Assembly: GCA_014084085.1 (NCBI GenBank)
Contig: NPFB01000052.1
Location: forward strand, 155,194-203,777
Length of the DNA: 48,584 bases
DNA from: Hondaea fermentalgiana
Lineage: Eukaryota; Sar; Bigyra; Thraustochytrida; Thraustochytriidae
Reading direction: 5' to 3'
Shown: positions 18,625-28,309 of the stretch, piece by piece
How positions within the stretch are numbered: position 1 is the stretch's first letter
Layout of the letters: every line of letters starts with the position of its first letter
Position numbers and translations under genes: made by a program
Notes under the pieces: model-generated
Database searches by the model: none
Told to the model about the DNA's origin: nothing
The model's input: only the letters and a program-made list of their open reading frames with translations

Positions 18625-19610
18625 CTTTTCGCCGGCACTGCTGCTGCTGCTGCTGCTCTCGTCCTCGCTTCGGGTCGACGTCGGCCGCAACTTCTTGCGT
18701 GTTTGCTTGCCCTCGCACCTTCGTTCGTGCGAGCCCGCTGCCTCGCCTTCGCGTTGGCGCTTTCTTGTTGCGTTTTTGCCCTCGACGCCGAAGCTCTCGC
18801 GTCCCGGCGAACCCGCGCTCTGCTTCGCGCGTTCAAGGCCAGCTGCAGCAGGGACGCCCGAGGCCCAGCCGCGCCGCCCAACGCCCCCTCGCTCCGCGCG
18901 ACTCCCTCCCTCGCTCGCCGCCGCGCTCCCGCCGCGCGCCTGCGCCGCCGCGTACGCGCGCTCGACGTCGCGCTCGACGTCGCGCTCGAGCTCGAGCTCG
19001 TGCGCCGCAGGAACTGAGCGGGAGCCTACGAAATCTCGGGAGGCTCTGGCACGTCTGGAGCTTTCCGATCCTGCGCAACCAGATTCAGCTACTACTGCTA
19101 CTGCCTGGCCTACCAGAGAGTATACGTACGTATACCCACTATACTTGTCAGACTTGCTCAGGCTGGAGACAGCCCTTTCCCTTTTGCTGACGCAAATGGA
19201 TTTCTTCGAGCAGCGGCAGAGCGGCCGAAAAATGGGCAAGGAGAGATGCTTGGACGAGATCCTGGCGTCTCCGATGCACCACTCGCAGCAGCGCAGCAGC
19301 TGCAGGCTGAAGCTTGTGATCCAATCTCGCACTCTCTGTCTGCCAGATCTGATGCCTGCGAGAGGGGACGACAGCACGTTTGGAATGTGTGGAAACTGTG
19401 GAAGCTGCGCAACCCAAAGAGGGAGTGGCTGCGAGAGGCGCGCCTGCGCACAGATCTCGATCGGAGACAGGCACGAGCACGCGGTCTGCGCGGGCGAGCG
19501 AGACGCGCAGCATCTCAGGCGAGGCGAGGCGAGGCTGGCCGAGGCGGCGCGCGCAAGTCGCGCGGCTGCAGCTGGCGCTGGGGAAGATAGCATACTAGCA
19601 GCAAGAGAAG
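18625..19610. other. Divergent intergenic region
   Basis: Shared upstream region of two divergent genes, both with probable mitochondrial presequences. It is GC-rich with short TACGTATAC-type palindromes near 19120-19140. Long open frames here are composition artefacts. A shared promoter is possible but no motif is diagnostic. Confidence 0.45.
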
Positions 19611-22208
19611 ATGCGCGCAACGCTCCGGATGTCGCCGGACGCAGCGGCGCTCCTGAAGCAGCGGCGCACGCTGGCAGGCCCGCCGCACCTCGCGAGCGGC
19701 GTGCTCGCAATGGCGAGGGCGGCCGCCGCTGGTTCCGTTGCCAAGAGGAGCAGCAGCTCCTCCTCAAGGTCATCCTCGGCAGGCGATGCGAGCAAGGACC
19801 AGGAATTCAACACAAACGTAAATGGGGTCCCTCCACCAGGCAGGAAGCCTGATCACATGTCCGACGAAGCTCGGGCGGCACGCCAGGAACGCGCCCGCCA
19901 GCGCGCAAGTTCGACAAACCAAAACTTTCTGCGCTTTAGGCACCAGAACAACGTGAACCCAAAGCGAGCAAAGGGCGTGGCCGCCGTCGACCGCGACTGG
20001 CGCGAATTCGTCAGCGGCCTCGGCGGACTCGACAACGTCGCAGTTCATAACTACAAATCACGTGTCACTGCAATCCGGCAGCAGTGCGAGATTCGCAAGT
20101 TTTACACACCTCAGTCAGAAAAGAGACTTCTTGGAGCTCTTGCTCGCTACCACAGCTGCAATCCCGACGCCAGCAGCAAGGACCGTCAAACCTATGATTC
20201 GGTTTTGCGCACTGCTGCTGTTCAAAATCCGGATGTTGCCATGGATTGGATTCGCTGGCGTGTTGCGAACGATTGCAATGTTTCTCCAGGTATCTTCGAC
20301 GAAGCCATCAAGGGCATTTGCTTGGCCGAAGAACGTGCCTCCCGATCTGGCCTCGATTCCAAGCCCAGCTATGAGATTTCTGAAGAGACATTCTGGGGCT
20401 GGCGTCCCAAGCGATGGGCTCAAACGCGCAACATCACGCGGAGAATTAAGCTCCTCACCGACCTCTTCCAGCTACTTCAGGAGATCGGGCCCGAGCACCC
20501 GGCCCTCGCCAAGTACGCCACTCAAGGACCCCCTCCGAATCACTGGATTCCCGTATTTCGCCTCCTTTTCAACAAGGGCTCTGCCAATGTGACCGACATG
20601 ATCGACTTCCACAAGACAGTTATGAAAGGTTCGACCCATGTGGCCGTGGTCAAAGCTTTGATTGATGGTCTCACGCGCCGCCACTTTTTCTCTCAGGACC
20701 AGGCAATGATGCGCGGCCGCTACGTCGTAGACCTTCTCGGTAGCGACTCGTTCAAGGACCAGCCTGATTACTACACGAAGTCTATCGTCGCTCAGTTCGA
20801 GCGCACCGCTGATATGCTCTACGACTGGCCCGCGGCCGGCGGCAGCCTCGCGGCTGTCGCGCCGAGACGTGCCGAGGCCATTCTGGACCTGCACAGGGCG
20901 ATCGGCGCGAACAAAAATCTTCAGCGCTACTTGCTGGACAATCCTGGAAAGGCTGCCTTTCCCTCATTGTATGCAAATGCTGACACAGCGGCAACGCAAA
21001 AAGAGGTTATCCCGGAAACGAGCCAGTGGGGTCAAGAGGACATAGACTTTGATGTCCAGGAATTCTTTGGCAACGACGCAGGGGATGCAGAGACGAGTGC
21101 TGGCAAGGAAAGCGAACCCAGCGCCGAGGGCGGCGCCGAAGGCTCACCGAGTCTCGAGGATGAAGGCTCGGCTGTCACACGAAACTACACCCCTTCATTG
21201 CTGGCCAAGGTGGTCCGCGCCTTTGGCAAGATTCAGCCCAATAAGGCCCTCCGCAACTTGCCCAGGATAACCTACAAGACTGCTGCCGCCGCGATTCTTA
21301 CAGACGACACCTTCAACATCAACACCGAGGAAGCAACCACGCTGTTGCAGAGCTTTGCCACGAACGTTGGCCCTGTCGTGTATCTTGCTCCCGAGGTTCT
21401 CCCTTGGATCCAACGGAATCCCCACATCGATGCCTCGGACCCGGACCTCCTCTTGGCGGCGCTGGACTTTTGCAAGTCTTGCGCCGTGAATCTCGGGATC
21501 CAGCTTAATCTTAGCAGGATGAAGAACGGCGTGGCGGGTCTCACGGCACTCGAGTACGACATCCAGAACATTGTCGATTACAGCACCACGATCGTCGCAT
21601 CGGCCGTTGCCGCTGGTGACGATCCGTCCAACAGTGCCTACTTTACGGATCACAGCCGTGATAGCTACCTCACGAACGTCCGCCTTGCGCAGATTGAGCT
21701 GCTCCATCTCGTTGGCTCCTGGGACGCCGCCGCTAGCCTCATCAAGGACGCTCCCTCGAGTATTTGGACCGAGCCGCGTCTCTTTCAGTCCTTCCTCATC
21801 TATCACTCGCGCTTTACAGGCGATAGGGCCGCCGCCAGCATGATTATTGAGCGAATGATCAAGCAAAAGGTGCCCATCACGGAGTGGACACTCACCAAGT
21901 ATATCTCGTGCTTTTTGGGAGAGCACGACATTTTCTATTTGGGACAGGACGGCGACGAGTCTGGACCTCCTGCTGATCTCGTCGAACAAGCTATCACGAC
22001 TCTTCACGAGTTGTGCTTGCGCACTGAGGTCGCGCCAAGCCAGCAGCTTTTGCAAAGGCTTGCCTTTGCTTGCAAGCGCCGCGGAATGCGTGCTCCTCAA
22101 GAGTCTCTGCGAGACTTGGCCAAACGCTTTGGCGTCCGATACTACGACAATTTTTCCAGGCTACGACAGAACGCCAGCGGCGACGGCGACGATGAGCCCA
22201 ATCTCTAG
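19611..22208 (+). CDS. PPR-like helical repeat protein, probably mitochondrial (paralogue A)
   Basis: The protein has 865 residues from the ATG at 19611. The first 60 residues are rich in R, A, S and T with almost no acidic residues, consistent with a mitochondrial targeting sequence. The body is alpha-helical. Near the C-terminus (about 715-780) a helix pair of pentatricopeptide-repeat character appears: LFQSFLIYHSRFTGDRAAAS followed by MIIERMIKQKVPITEWTLTK. Residues about 480-525 are an acidic, low-complexity insert. It is a paralogue of 28310-30802: shared landmarks in order are IPVFRLLFNKG / IPVLHLLGRSN, ALIDGLTRR / ALFTGLDRR and CFLGEHDIFYLGQ / VFLGVSDDVYIGE. PPR-type proteins usually bind organellar RNA or belong to mitoribosomes; which applies here is unknown. 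It is a single exon. Confidence 0.8.
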   Translation: MRATLRMSPDAAALLKQRRTLAGPPHLASGVLAMARAAAAGSVAKRSSSSSSRSSSAGDASKDQEFNTNVNGVPPPGRKPDHMSDEARAARQERARQRASSTNQNFLRFRHQNNVNPKRAKGVAAVDRDWREFVSGLGGLDNVAVHNYKSRVTAIRQQCEIRKFYTPQSEKRLLGALARYHSCNPDASSKDRQTYDSVLRTAAVQNPDVAMDWIRWRVANDCNVSPGIFDEAIKGICLAEERASRSGLDSKPSYEISEETFWGWRPKRWAQTRNITRRIKLLTDLFQLLQEIGPEHPALAKYATQGPPPNHWIPVFRLLFNKGSANVTDMIDFHKTVMKGSTHVAVVKALIDGLTRRHFFSQDQAMMRGRYVVDLLGSDSFKDQPDYYTKSIVAQFERTADMLYDWPAAGGSLAAVAPRRAEAILDLHRAIGANKNLQRYLLDNPGKAAFPSLYANADTAATQKEVIPETSQWGQEDIDFDVQEFFGNDAGDAETSAGKESEPSAEGGAEGSPSLEDEGSAVTRNYTPSLLAKVVRAFGKIQPNKALRNLPRITYKTAAAAILTDDTFNINTEEATTLLQSFATNVGPVVYLAPEVLPWIQRNPHIDASDPDLLLAALDFCKSCAVNLGIQLNLSRMKNGVAGLTALEYDIQNIVDYSTTIVASAVAAGDDPSNSAYFTDHSRDSYLTNVRLAQIELLHLVGSWDAAASLIKDAPSSIWTEPRLFQSFLIYHSRFTGDRAAASMIIERMIKQKVPITEWTLTKYISCFLGEHDIFYLGQDGDESGPPADLVEQAITTLHELCLRTEVAPSQQLLQRLAFACKRRGMRAPQESLRDLAKRFGVRYYDNFSRLRQNASGDGDDEPNL

Positions 22209-22790
22209 ACATTGGTCTTTATGTGTCCCTCGTGACTGACAAGGAATCGCAACGTCATTGTCCTCGTCTCCTTGTTTTACTCAGTGGGTGGGAATGGGCG
22301 GCCCACACACTCGTGTGTATGCGACATCTGTCCGAACTACTACTACTACAACGACTTTATTGCCACACAATCTTCCCTTCTTCATTTTTCCTTTTCCTTT
22401 TTCTTTCGTCTTGTGCAAACGCTTCCCTCGTTGCTTTTTCTCGATCTTTTCTCACAATTCGAAAAGTCATCTCACAGAAAGACTAAGGGTCTAACATAAG
22501 TGTCCGGACACTTCGCGCCAAACTTTGCGATTTTGCGTTTCAATCTGCAAACATTGCTGAAATGACTTTGATCTTAATAATTGTCTGGTTCTCACCTAAA
22601 GTTGTCGAGGCCCTTGCCCGCTTCATAACGTTGGTCTTCCTGACCTAATCCGTGAAGTTGTTAAGCATGATGTCATCTTGGCGACCAATGATGGGTCAAA
22701 GTTCACCGAGCTGGGGGGTGGCAACGCCATTGCTTAACCATTCACATCAATCTCGCTGCATCACTCTGTTGCAGAACTACTTCTTGTTTG
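22209..22790. other. Intergenic with possible retroelement relic
   Basis: 3' UTR of the PPR-like gene, then lower-GC DNA. On the plus strand, 22600-22738 reads open after a stop and ends ILATNDGSKFTELGGGNAIA before TAA. That has the look of a RNase H DGS...GGG segment from a retroelement, but it is short and could be chance. Confidence 0.35.
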
Positions 22791-24404
22791 ATGGCCAGCA
22801 CGATGTCTGAGGAGACCTTGCGCGCGGCCTTTGACCAGGGCCCTGCGGCCGCGGCCGCGGCACTGCGGCAGTCGGCGCTCCTGGGCGGCGCGGGTGCGGG
22901 CTCCGGGCCCGCAGACCTCGCCTCTGTGGCGGCGACATGGGTGGACATGGACAGCGACGGTGACGGCGCCGGGTTCCTGGCCACGACCTTTGCAGGCGGC
23001 GTGCGCTCCCTGTGCGCACGCGTGCGGAGGAGCTGCGGCGAGGAAATGGACGCAGACCTGCTGGCATGGGCCGAAGGCACGCCCGACGCCGAGGTAGTCG
23101 CGGCGCTGACCGAGTGCGCAAGGGCCGTGCGCAACCTTTGCGTCGACCCACGTGCGCAAAAGGTGCTCTTCGACAAATTGGCGCAGGACCTTTTGCAGGC
23201 GCTTCGTGCGCTTCCGCGTCTGCACGACAGCAGTCCCTTTGGGCCATGGCGCGAGGCTGTGCTTGTGCTTGGCCGGGTTCTCGTGCAGGCCCTCGCCAAT
23301 CTCTGTGTTGGCGCCCCGGATCACGCCTCCAAACTTTGGCCGAGCGATGCCAGCAACACCTTTATTGACCAGATTGTCAATGTCTTTCGTCTTGCCATCG
23401 TCCATACCGACCTTGGTCTACTCCGTAATCTAGTCGGCCTTCTGTACGGTCTAGTTCTCGCTGATCGCGAAAAACGTGCTCCACATCTCGTAGCCAATGA
23501 GACAGTCTCAGTGCTTCTCTTGCACAGCGCCGTCTTAGCAATGACGGCAATCGGCGATCATACCCATACAGAGGCTGATGCTCAAGCTAGCAACGATCCA
23601 GGCCAAACGCAAGCCCCAGCCGAGGAAAGCGCTGCTGCAATGCCTTCAGACCCTGTCGCGGCGGACCTACATGCCAACCTCGTGTGGCTCTTTGGTGAGC
23701 TCATCAACGCAGGACAGGGCGAGAGTCTCTTTCAGCGCGTTCGCGATGCCGAGCAGACGGAAAAGCTTGTGCCCGTGCTCACATCTCTTTGGCTGGGCCA
23801 TCGCCTTGAGGAGGAAAACGTTGCAGAGGACGAACGCGCTCAGGCAGACGCTGCTGGCATGGAGCTTAGTTTCGATGCCTTGGCCGAATTTTATGCAGAA
23901 AGGGTACAGGCTCGTCAGCCTGCGCTAGAACGATCGCGCGCTGAACAGCTTGCGCTCCGTGCTCTTGGTTCATATGCGCAAGATGATCGCGTCTTCGCGC
24001 GGTCGCCAACCAAGCGCCAACTCTTGCACACTGTCTTGGGAGAACTCGAGACTGCTGCTATTAACAAAGAACTCGTGGACTTTGGTGTCCGCGTTGACCT
24101 TCTTCGTGTCGTGGCCAATTCATGTTTTCGCCGTCCGTCCAATCAAGACGCGGTGCGAGAATTTGAGAATGGTCTCTTCATCGTGCTCAATCAGTGCAAC
24201 GTCGATGAGCGCAGTCCCTTCTTGCGCGAATGGGGCATTGTCGCGATCCGCAATCTGTGCGAGGGCAATGAAGAAAATCAGCGCGTCATTGCTGAGCTCC
24301 GTGTGCAGGGCACCGTGCAGACATCTGTGCTTGACAAAGCCGGTCTTCGGGTCGAGCTCGATGAGAGTGGCAAGCCCAAGGTCGTGCCTAACAAGGTCTC
24401 ATAG
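22791..24404 (+). CDS. ATXN10: Ataxin-10 family armadillo-repeat protein
   Basis: The protein has 537 residues from the ATG at 22791 (the frame extends one codon to a TTG). It is helical throughout, consistent with armadillo-type repeats, for example VRNLCVDPRAQKVLFDKLA and VQALANLCVGAPDHASKLW. The C-terminal ataxin-10 domain (about 430-530) is clear: FLREWGIVAIRNLCEGNEEN, then QRVIAELRVQG and an LRVELDESGKPKV ending. Family members are cytoplasmic scaffolds linked to cytokinesis, neurite growth and cilia; the yeast member is small and poorly understood. Length is close to the usual 475-600. An Ala/Asp/Gln-rich insert at about 260-290 interrupts the repeats. It is a single exon, in the same orientation as the upstream PPR-like gene with 582 bp between them. 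Confidence 0.88.
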   Translation: MASTMSEETLRAAFDQGPAAAAAALRQSALLGGAGAGSGPADLASVAATWVDMDSDGDGAGFLATTFAGGVRSLCARVRRSCGEEMDADLLAWAEGTPDAEVVAALTECARAVRNLCVDPRAQKVLFDKLAQDLLQALRALPRLHDSSPFGPWREAVLVLGRVLVQALANLCVGAPDHASKLWPSDASNTFIDQIVNVFRLAIVHTDLGLLRNLVGLLYGLVLADREKRAPHLVANETVSVLLLHSAVLAMTAIGDHTHTEADAQASNDPGQTQAPAEESAAAMPSDPVAADLHANLVWLFGELINAGQGESLFQRVRDAEQTEKLVPVLTSLWLGHRLEEENVAEDERAQADAAGMELSFDALAEFYAERVQARQPALERSRAEQLALRALGSYAQDDRVFARSPTKRQLLHTVLGELETAAINKELVDFGVRVDLLRVVANSCFRRPSNQDAVREFENGLFIVLNQCNVDERSPFLREWGIVAIRNLCEGNEENQRVIAELRVQGTVQTSVLDKAGLRVELDESGKPKVVPNKVS

Positions 24405-24737
24405 ATTCACTACTAGAAAATATCATGATGGAGTAAAAGTTGGGTAGCTGGCGGGCTAACCGTCCGGCTGGGCGCCTGACGAGTCGGATTAATTAAATTT
24501 TCAATTGGCAAAAAATAATAAATAAATATATCTCTGGCTAGCCACATAAAACGGGACGAAATTGGGACGAAATCTCTGCTCACGTTATCCGTCTGGGCAT
24601 GATCAGATCTACACCGCGTGTTATGAAATTGAGCGCAAAGCTAGGTTTCCATGTCCAGATTACTATACTAAAGTTTGAGATTCTGAAAAGTGTTTTTGAT
24701 TGAGATTTAGATGAAAGACTGATTTGGCTGATGCGAG

Positions 24738-24754
24738 TATAAAGTGGTCTATTT
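24738..24754 (+). repeat. Dispersed 17-mer TATAAAGTGGTCTATTT
   Basis: Identical over 17 bases to 15402-15418, with a shorter match at 15611-15624 (AAGTGGTCTATTTT). Here it lies 16 bases before the first hairpin, so it is probably part of the same mobile or repeated unit. Confidence 0.6.
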
Positions 24755-24769
24755 GGTCAGAATAGGTCT

Positions 24770-24788
24770 CGTCCCGAAAAACGGGACG
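24770..24788. repeat. Hairpin copy 1 (7-bp stem, A5 loop)
   Basis: CGTCCCG, loop AAAAA, CGGGACG; a perfect seven-base stem, followed by AAATTAATTAA. An upstream half-site ACGGGACGAAATTGGGACGA lies at 24551-24570. Confidence 0.8.
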
Positions 24789-25264
24789 AAATTAATTAAG
24801 GCTAATATGACTAAGACCCTCTTACTGGAGTTTCGTATAGTAAATTTAAGAATTGCGTTGCGCTCGGAGAATTTATTGCTGCGGCGCTCGCACGTCACCA
24901 TCCTCAAAGGCGTGCGTCATGGCGTGGACGAACTTGCGCTGCCGACCACAGCGCGAAGAAGGATGATGCGAGAACAGCTGCGGCACGTCTGCTGGGTGAT
25001 CTCGTCGTTGCGCGTCGCAACGCGACGCCAAGGTAAGGCTATGCAGCCGTCGCAGCTATCAACGAAGAGCGGTGGTTAGGCTCCCGCTACAATGCCAACA
25101 AGTACCTACTTTGCAGATCAAGCTTGATCATGTCCACCGGATGAATCTCCCCGAAAACTTGCATAGCGACGGAGGGGTATCGTGGGAATAACCATGCCAA
25201 CGCGCGAGATTTAAATTTGATCTGGGGTATTTCTTTCAATGACTTTTCTGATTTTTAGATATTT

Positions 25265-25283
25265 CGTCCCGTTTTTCGGGCCG
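25265..25283. repeat. Hairpin copy 2 (T5 loop, one mismatch)
   Basis: CGTCCCG, loop TTTTT, CGGGCCG, an inverted-orientation relative of the other copies with one stem mismatch. Confidence 0.7.
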
Positions 25284-25321
25284 AGACTACACCCCGTTTC
25301 GGCAAAACTATTTCGCCGATG

Positions 25322-25348
25322 ATTTCGTCCCGAAAAACGGGACGAAAT
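25322..25348. repeat. Hairpin copy 3 (11-bp perfect stem, A5 loop)
   Basis: ATTTCGTCCCG, loop AAAAA, CGGGACGAAAT; an eleven-base perfect stem and the best-preserved copy. It lies 38 bases after copy 2 in the opposite loop polarity. Confidence 0.85.
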
Positions 25349-25650
25349 TTAGCCAGGGGCCTAAAAACAGAGTGTACATTAATTTTCATTCATTTCACAA
25401 GGCTGATTCATTTTTCGTGTCTATGTTTTTTTCCATGGTGATGACTTTTGTCCAGAAGGACTCCTTTGCCCTCGCTCTTATGGGTCGCATGGGACCGGAA
25501 GTAGAGCAGCCCCGCTCCCAGTAGGGAACTCAGAGCAATGCGACTGCGATATAGGGAAGCGTTGCCCTACTAGAGTCATCAGCTGTTTGGTCCAGGCTTT
25601 CAAACACAATCTCGTCACTGCTACGCTGTGTCGATGGTTTTGGGGTGGGC

Positions 25651-27546
25651 TCATGCGTCGGATTCGGTGTAGGGTAGTCGACCGGAGGCGTCGTCGGGTA
25701 CTTGGTGGGAGCTTTGGTCGGTTAAGGCGCCGTTGGTTCCCTTGGTCGGTTGAGGCGCCGTTGGTTCCTTGGTTGGCTTCGGAGTTGTAGGTTCCTTAGT
25801 TGGCCTGCCCGTCACAGCATTCGTTGGCGACCGTGTCGGACCCGTAGTCGGCGTATTTGTGATTCCCTCCGTGATGCAAGAAAACATTGTCGATCGAAAC
25901 TTATCGCCGGCGCCTATGTTCCAGTAGGTTTTTGTGCGATGGAAGCCACTTGTGCAGTGCTTGTCGATTAGTGACTGGGTGTCAAAAGCCTGTACATTTT
26001 TCACCAAGTCATCGGTGACATCAGCCACCAAAAAGTTCTCCCAGCGTTCCCCATTTACATCAATTACCTTCCTGAGCGTCCGAATAATGTGCTTGTTCTT
26101 GTCTTTTTGAGTTTGAATGATTCGCCCTGAGTCACCAGACCAGTACTGGTGAATGTTGTTGAGGTCCTCATCGAGCAGTAGGTCAATGACGTCCTTCGTG
26201 CAGTTTCCGACCTGTGTTGAAACAAACATCGGTGAGCTCAGGATAAACCAGGCACCGATCTGTTGGTAGTCAAGCCCCTTGTGCCACTGACCTTTGATGC
26301 GCTCTTCTGGATGAGGATTCCAGTTTTTGAAGTCGTAGTTGCAGATTTGGAGAGCATCACCATAGCCCCAGCCACGCGTGGGTCCCGAACGAACGTTCGC
26401 CTGTGAGGTTTTCGACGCCTGTTCCCAAACCGAACCCGCCCATGGTCTGCTATCACCTCCGGATCGCGTGTACTCCGCGACCTGGTTGCACCAGCTTTCA
26501 TTGAGGTTACGGCAACCGTAGCGGCAGTTTTCGATGAGCAGATTAGGCATGTACTTGTCACGCAAGCCGGCCCAAAGCTGCATGACCTTCTTCTCATTGT
26601 AGCCTTTGGCCTTCCCTCCACAGTTGTCGATTTTGAGGACGTCAATATTCCATTCGGAGTATTTTTGCATGTCATTTTCGACAAGCTGCTCATAAACATT
26701 GTCTTGGCGGATTTTTGTTGGATGCGCACATGTTTTCATGTTGCCTGTGGTGTACCACGAGACGAGGAATCCGTTCTCATGAAGCATGTCGCTCCATGCT
26801 TGCATACCCATCGGGAGACAGTTGATTGGGTCGGTAAGGTTCGATTCCGCTGTGTACTCGCCGTTCTTCATGTTCGTGCGGACTACGTAGGAACCAGTCG
26901 GGTCGATGTTATCGTAAGAGCAGACACCATCGACATGAAAGATATTAAAGCCTCTGTCAACGAGTCCAGTTTTCTTCATCTGGCGAACCTCTTCCAGCAA
27001 GCGATCCTGAGTAGGCCAGAAGTAAAACGCATTCCACGCACTCCAGCCCCGGAGAGGGGCGTTGTAGCGTCGATAGATAAAGTTATTGCTGTCACTAGAC
27101 GCTTTGTCTGTCTCGCAAAGCTCGTAGAGAACACATCGCTTCGTATCGGGATTCCATGTGAAACTCTTACTCCACGGATTGGATACCATTTTCTCAACGC
27201 AGTCTTGAAGCGAGTCTTCATCACTTCCTGAGACCTTATCGTTGGTCGTGCACTCACGACCTGGCAGGATGACCATGTTGCGCTCCACGTCAAAGGTTGT
27301 GCCCGCAAGCCTGCGGAGGCCTGCATCGTCGATTCCCCCGCGTCCCCATGATAGGCCACTCGCGCTCGACTTGGCGTCAACGTTAAGAAAAATAAAGAAG
27401 AGCAGCAGCAGCGCCACAATGAAATCAAATATTAGATCCACGTCGATTGAGCTTTCGAACTTTTCTCTCAGCGCCTTGTACTCGTCGTCCTGCGCCTCGT
27501 TGATCTCCTCAACTTCGTCCTCGATTTCATCCTCGTCATGAGACAT
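25651..27546 (-). CDS. Membrane-anchored GH27 alpha-galactosidase-like enzyme with PAN-like domain; 3' end disrupted
   Basis: The product has 631 residues from the ATG at 27546; the longer frame to 27735 is low-complexity with weaker context. Residues 1-37 are acidic and cytosolic, and 38-56 form one transmembrane helix (type II). Residues about 91-160 are Cys-rich with a PAN/Apple-like outline (C99, C116, C138, C144). The GH27 catalytic barrel begins near GWSAWNAFYFW (167). It has the nucleophile motif DVLKIDNCGG (D307) and a probable acid/base Asp in SGGDSRPW (D365). GH27 enzymes remove alpha-galactose or alpha-N-acetylgalactosamine. A Pro/Thr tail (KEPTTPKPTKEPTAPQPTK) follows. Within it, a duplicated unit at 25715-25767 shifts frame, so the last about 30 residues (from GTNGALTDQ) look artefactual; see findings. 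The exact substrate is unknown. Confidence 0.85.
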   Translation of the reverse strand: MSHDEDEIEDEVEEINEAQDDEYKALREKFESSIDVDLIFDFIVALLLLFFIFLNVDAKSSASGLSWGRGGIDDAGLRRLAGTTFDVERNMVILPGRECTTNDKVSGSDEDSLQDCVEKMVSNPWSKSFTWNPDTKRCVLYELCETDKASSDSNNFIYRRYNAPLRGWSAWNAFYFWPTQDRLLEEVRQMKKTGLVDRGFNIFHVDGVCSYDNIDPTGSYVVRTNMKNGEYTAESNLTDPINCLPMGMQAWSDMLHENGFLVSWYTTGNMKTCAHPTKIRQDNVYEQLVENDMQKYSEWNIDVLKIDNCGGKAKGYNEKKVMQLWAGLRDKYMPNLLIENCRYGCRNLNESWCNQVAEYTRSGGDSRPWAGSVWEQASKTSQANVRSGPTRGWGYGDALQICNYDFKNWNPHPEERIKGQWHKGLDYQQIGAWFILSSPMFVSTQVGNCTKDVIDLLLDEDLNNIHQYWSGDSGRIIQTQKDKNKHIIRTLRKVIDVNGERWENFLVADVTDDLVKNVQAFDTQSLIDKHCTSGFHRTKTYWNIGAGDKFRSTMFSCITEGITNTPTTGPTRSPTNAVTGRPTKEPTTPKPTKEPTAPQPTKGTNGALTDQSSHQVPDDASGRLPYTESDA

Positions 27547-28309
27547 CGCGGTAAATCTGCGCGTAGCTTTGCCGCGCTCCCTCTTCCCCTCTCGACTGGC
27601 GACCGCCCGTCCGCTCGCCCCGCCCGCCAGCCCGCCCGCCTGCTCCGCGTCGCAAGACGCGACGCACTCTCTCACTTCTGTATTCGGGGTTGCTGGAATG
27701 CAAATGATAAGCGTCATCCCTGACACGCCCCTCAAATACTATCGTATACTGACGTCCTTTTTGGCTATTTCCAACCCTGGTGACAATTGGCAGGTCCGTC
27801 CCATTCTGAGATACTGTGGCAGAGCATCGCAGACAGGCACGAACCCTTCTTCCGCGTCGCAAATCTCCGATCTCTCGGACAAACACACACAGAACATTGC
27901 CTTTTGAGCGAGCGAGCGAGCGAGCTGCCTAATAAAACTAAAGCTCAGCCTTACACATACCTACGTTGTTTGGGCCTTTGTACTTTTCTTCTTCCCGGAC
28001 GAGCGAGCGTGCAGGGAAGCAAGCTGGTCCTTTTGCCTGCACCTATCGCACCAATTGGTGCCCATCCGCCTCGCACCGTCCGTGCCCCCCTCCCTCGCCC
28101 AAGTCTGGCGAAACGCAGGGGGGCTTTCGGGGAGTCTTTCGCTGCCGCAAAGAACAGGGCGCTCGACCGCGAGCTGTACAAAAGCGGAAGCCAACGGGGC
28201 AACAAACAATCTTGGGCCGCAGCCGGCGCGCGCAAGGCGCCGTGACCCAAGCAGGGAGGCCTCGGCGCGTCTTGCGTCTTGCATCTTGCGGCGCAAGAAG
28301 CAAGCAAGC
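27547..28309. other. Divergent intergenic region
   Basis: Shared upstream region of the GH27 gene (-) and PPR-like paralogue B (+). It contains a GAGC tetranucleotide run near 27906-27924 and CCCGCC-rich stretches. Open frames here lack protein character. Confidence 0.45.

Larger units (their letters stand above)
24405..25650. other. AT-rich island with repeated hairpins; also holds the disrupted 3' end of the GH27 gene
   Basis: The base composition is much more AT-rich than its surroundings, apart from a GC-rich insert at about 24850-25080. GGGACGAAAT recurs at least four times and three copies form hairpins (separate entries). The 17-mer shared with 15402 is at 24738-24754. From about 25408 to 25650 the minus strand carries the likely former C-terminus of the GH27 gene in other frames. 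No intact gene is seen. Confidence 0.6.

Noticed and set aside
18625..19773. N-terminal extension of the 354-residue protein to 737 residues
   Set aside because: Arg/Ser/Ala low-complexity, overlaps the divergent PPR-like gene, and the ATG at 18624 is followed by a clean presequence.
24744..25079. 111-codon plus-strand frame in the AT-rich island
   Set aside because: Starts inside the repeat and hairpin, has no domain, and changes composition midway.
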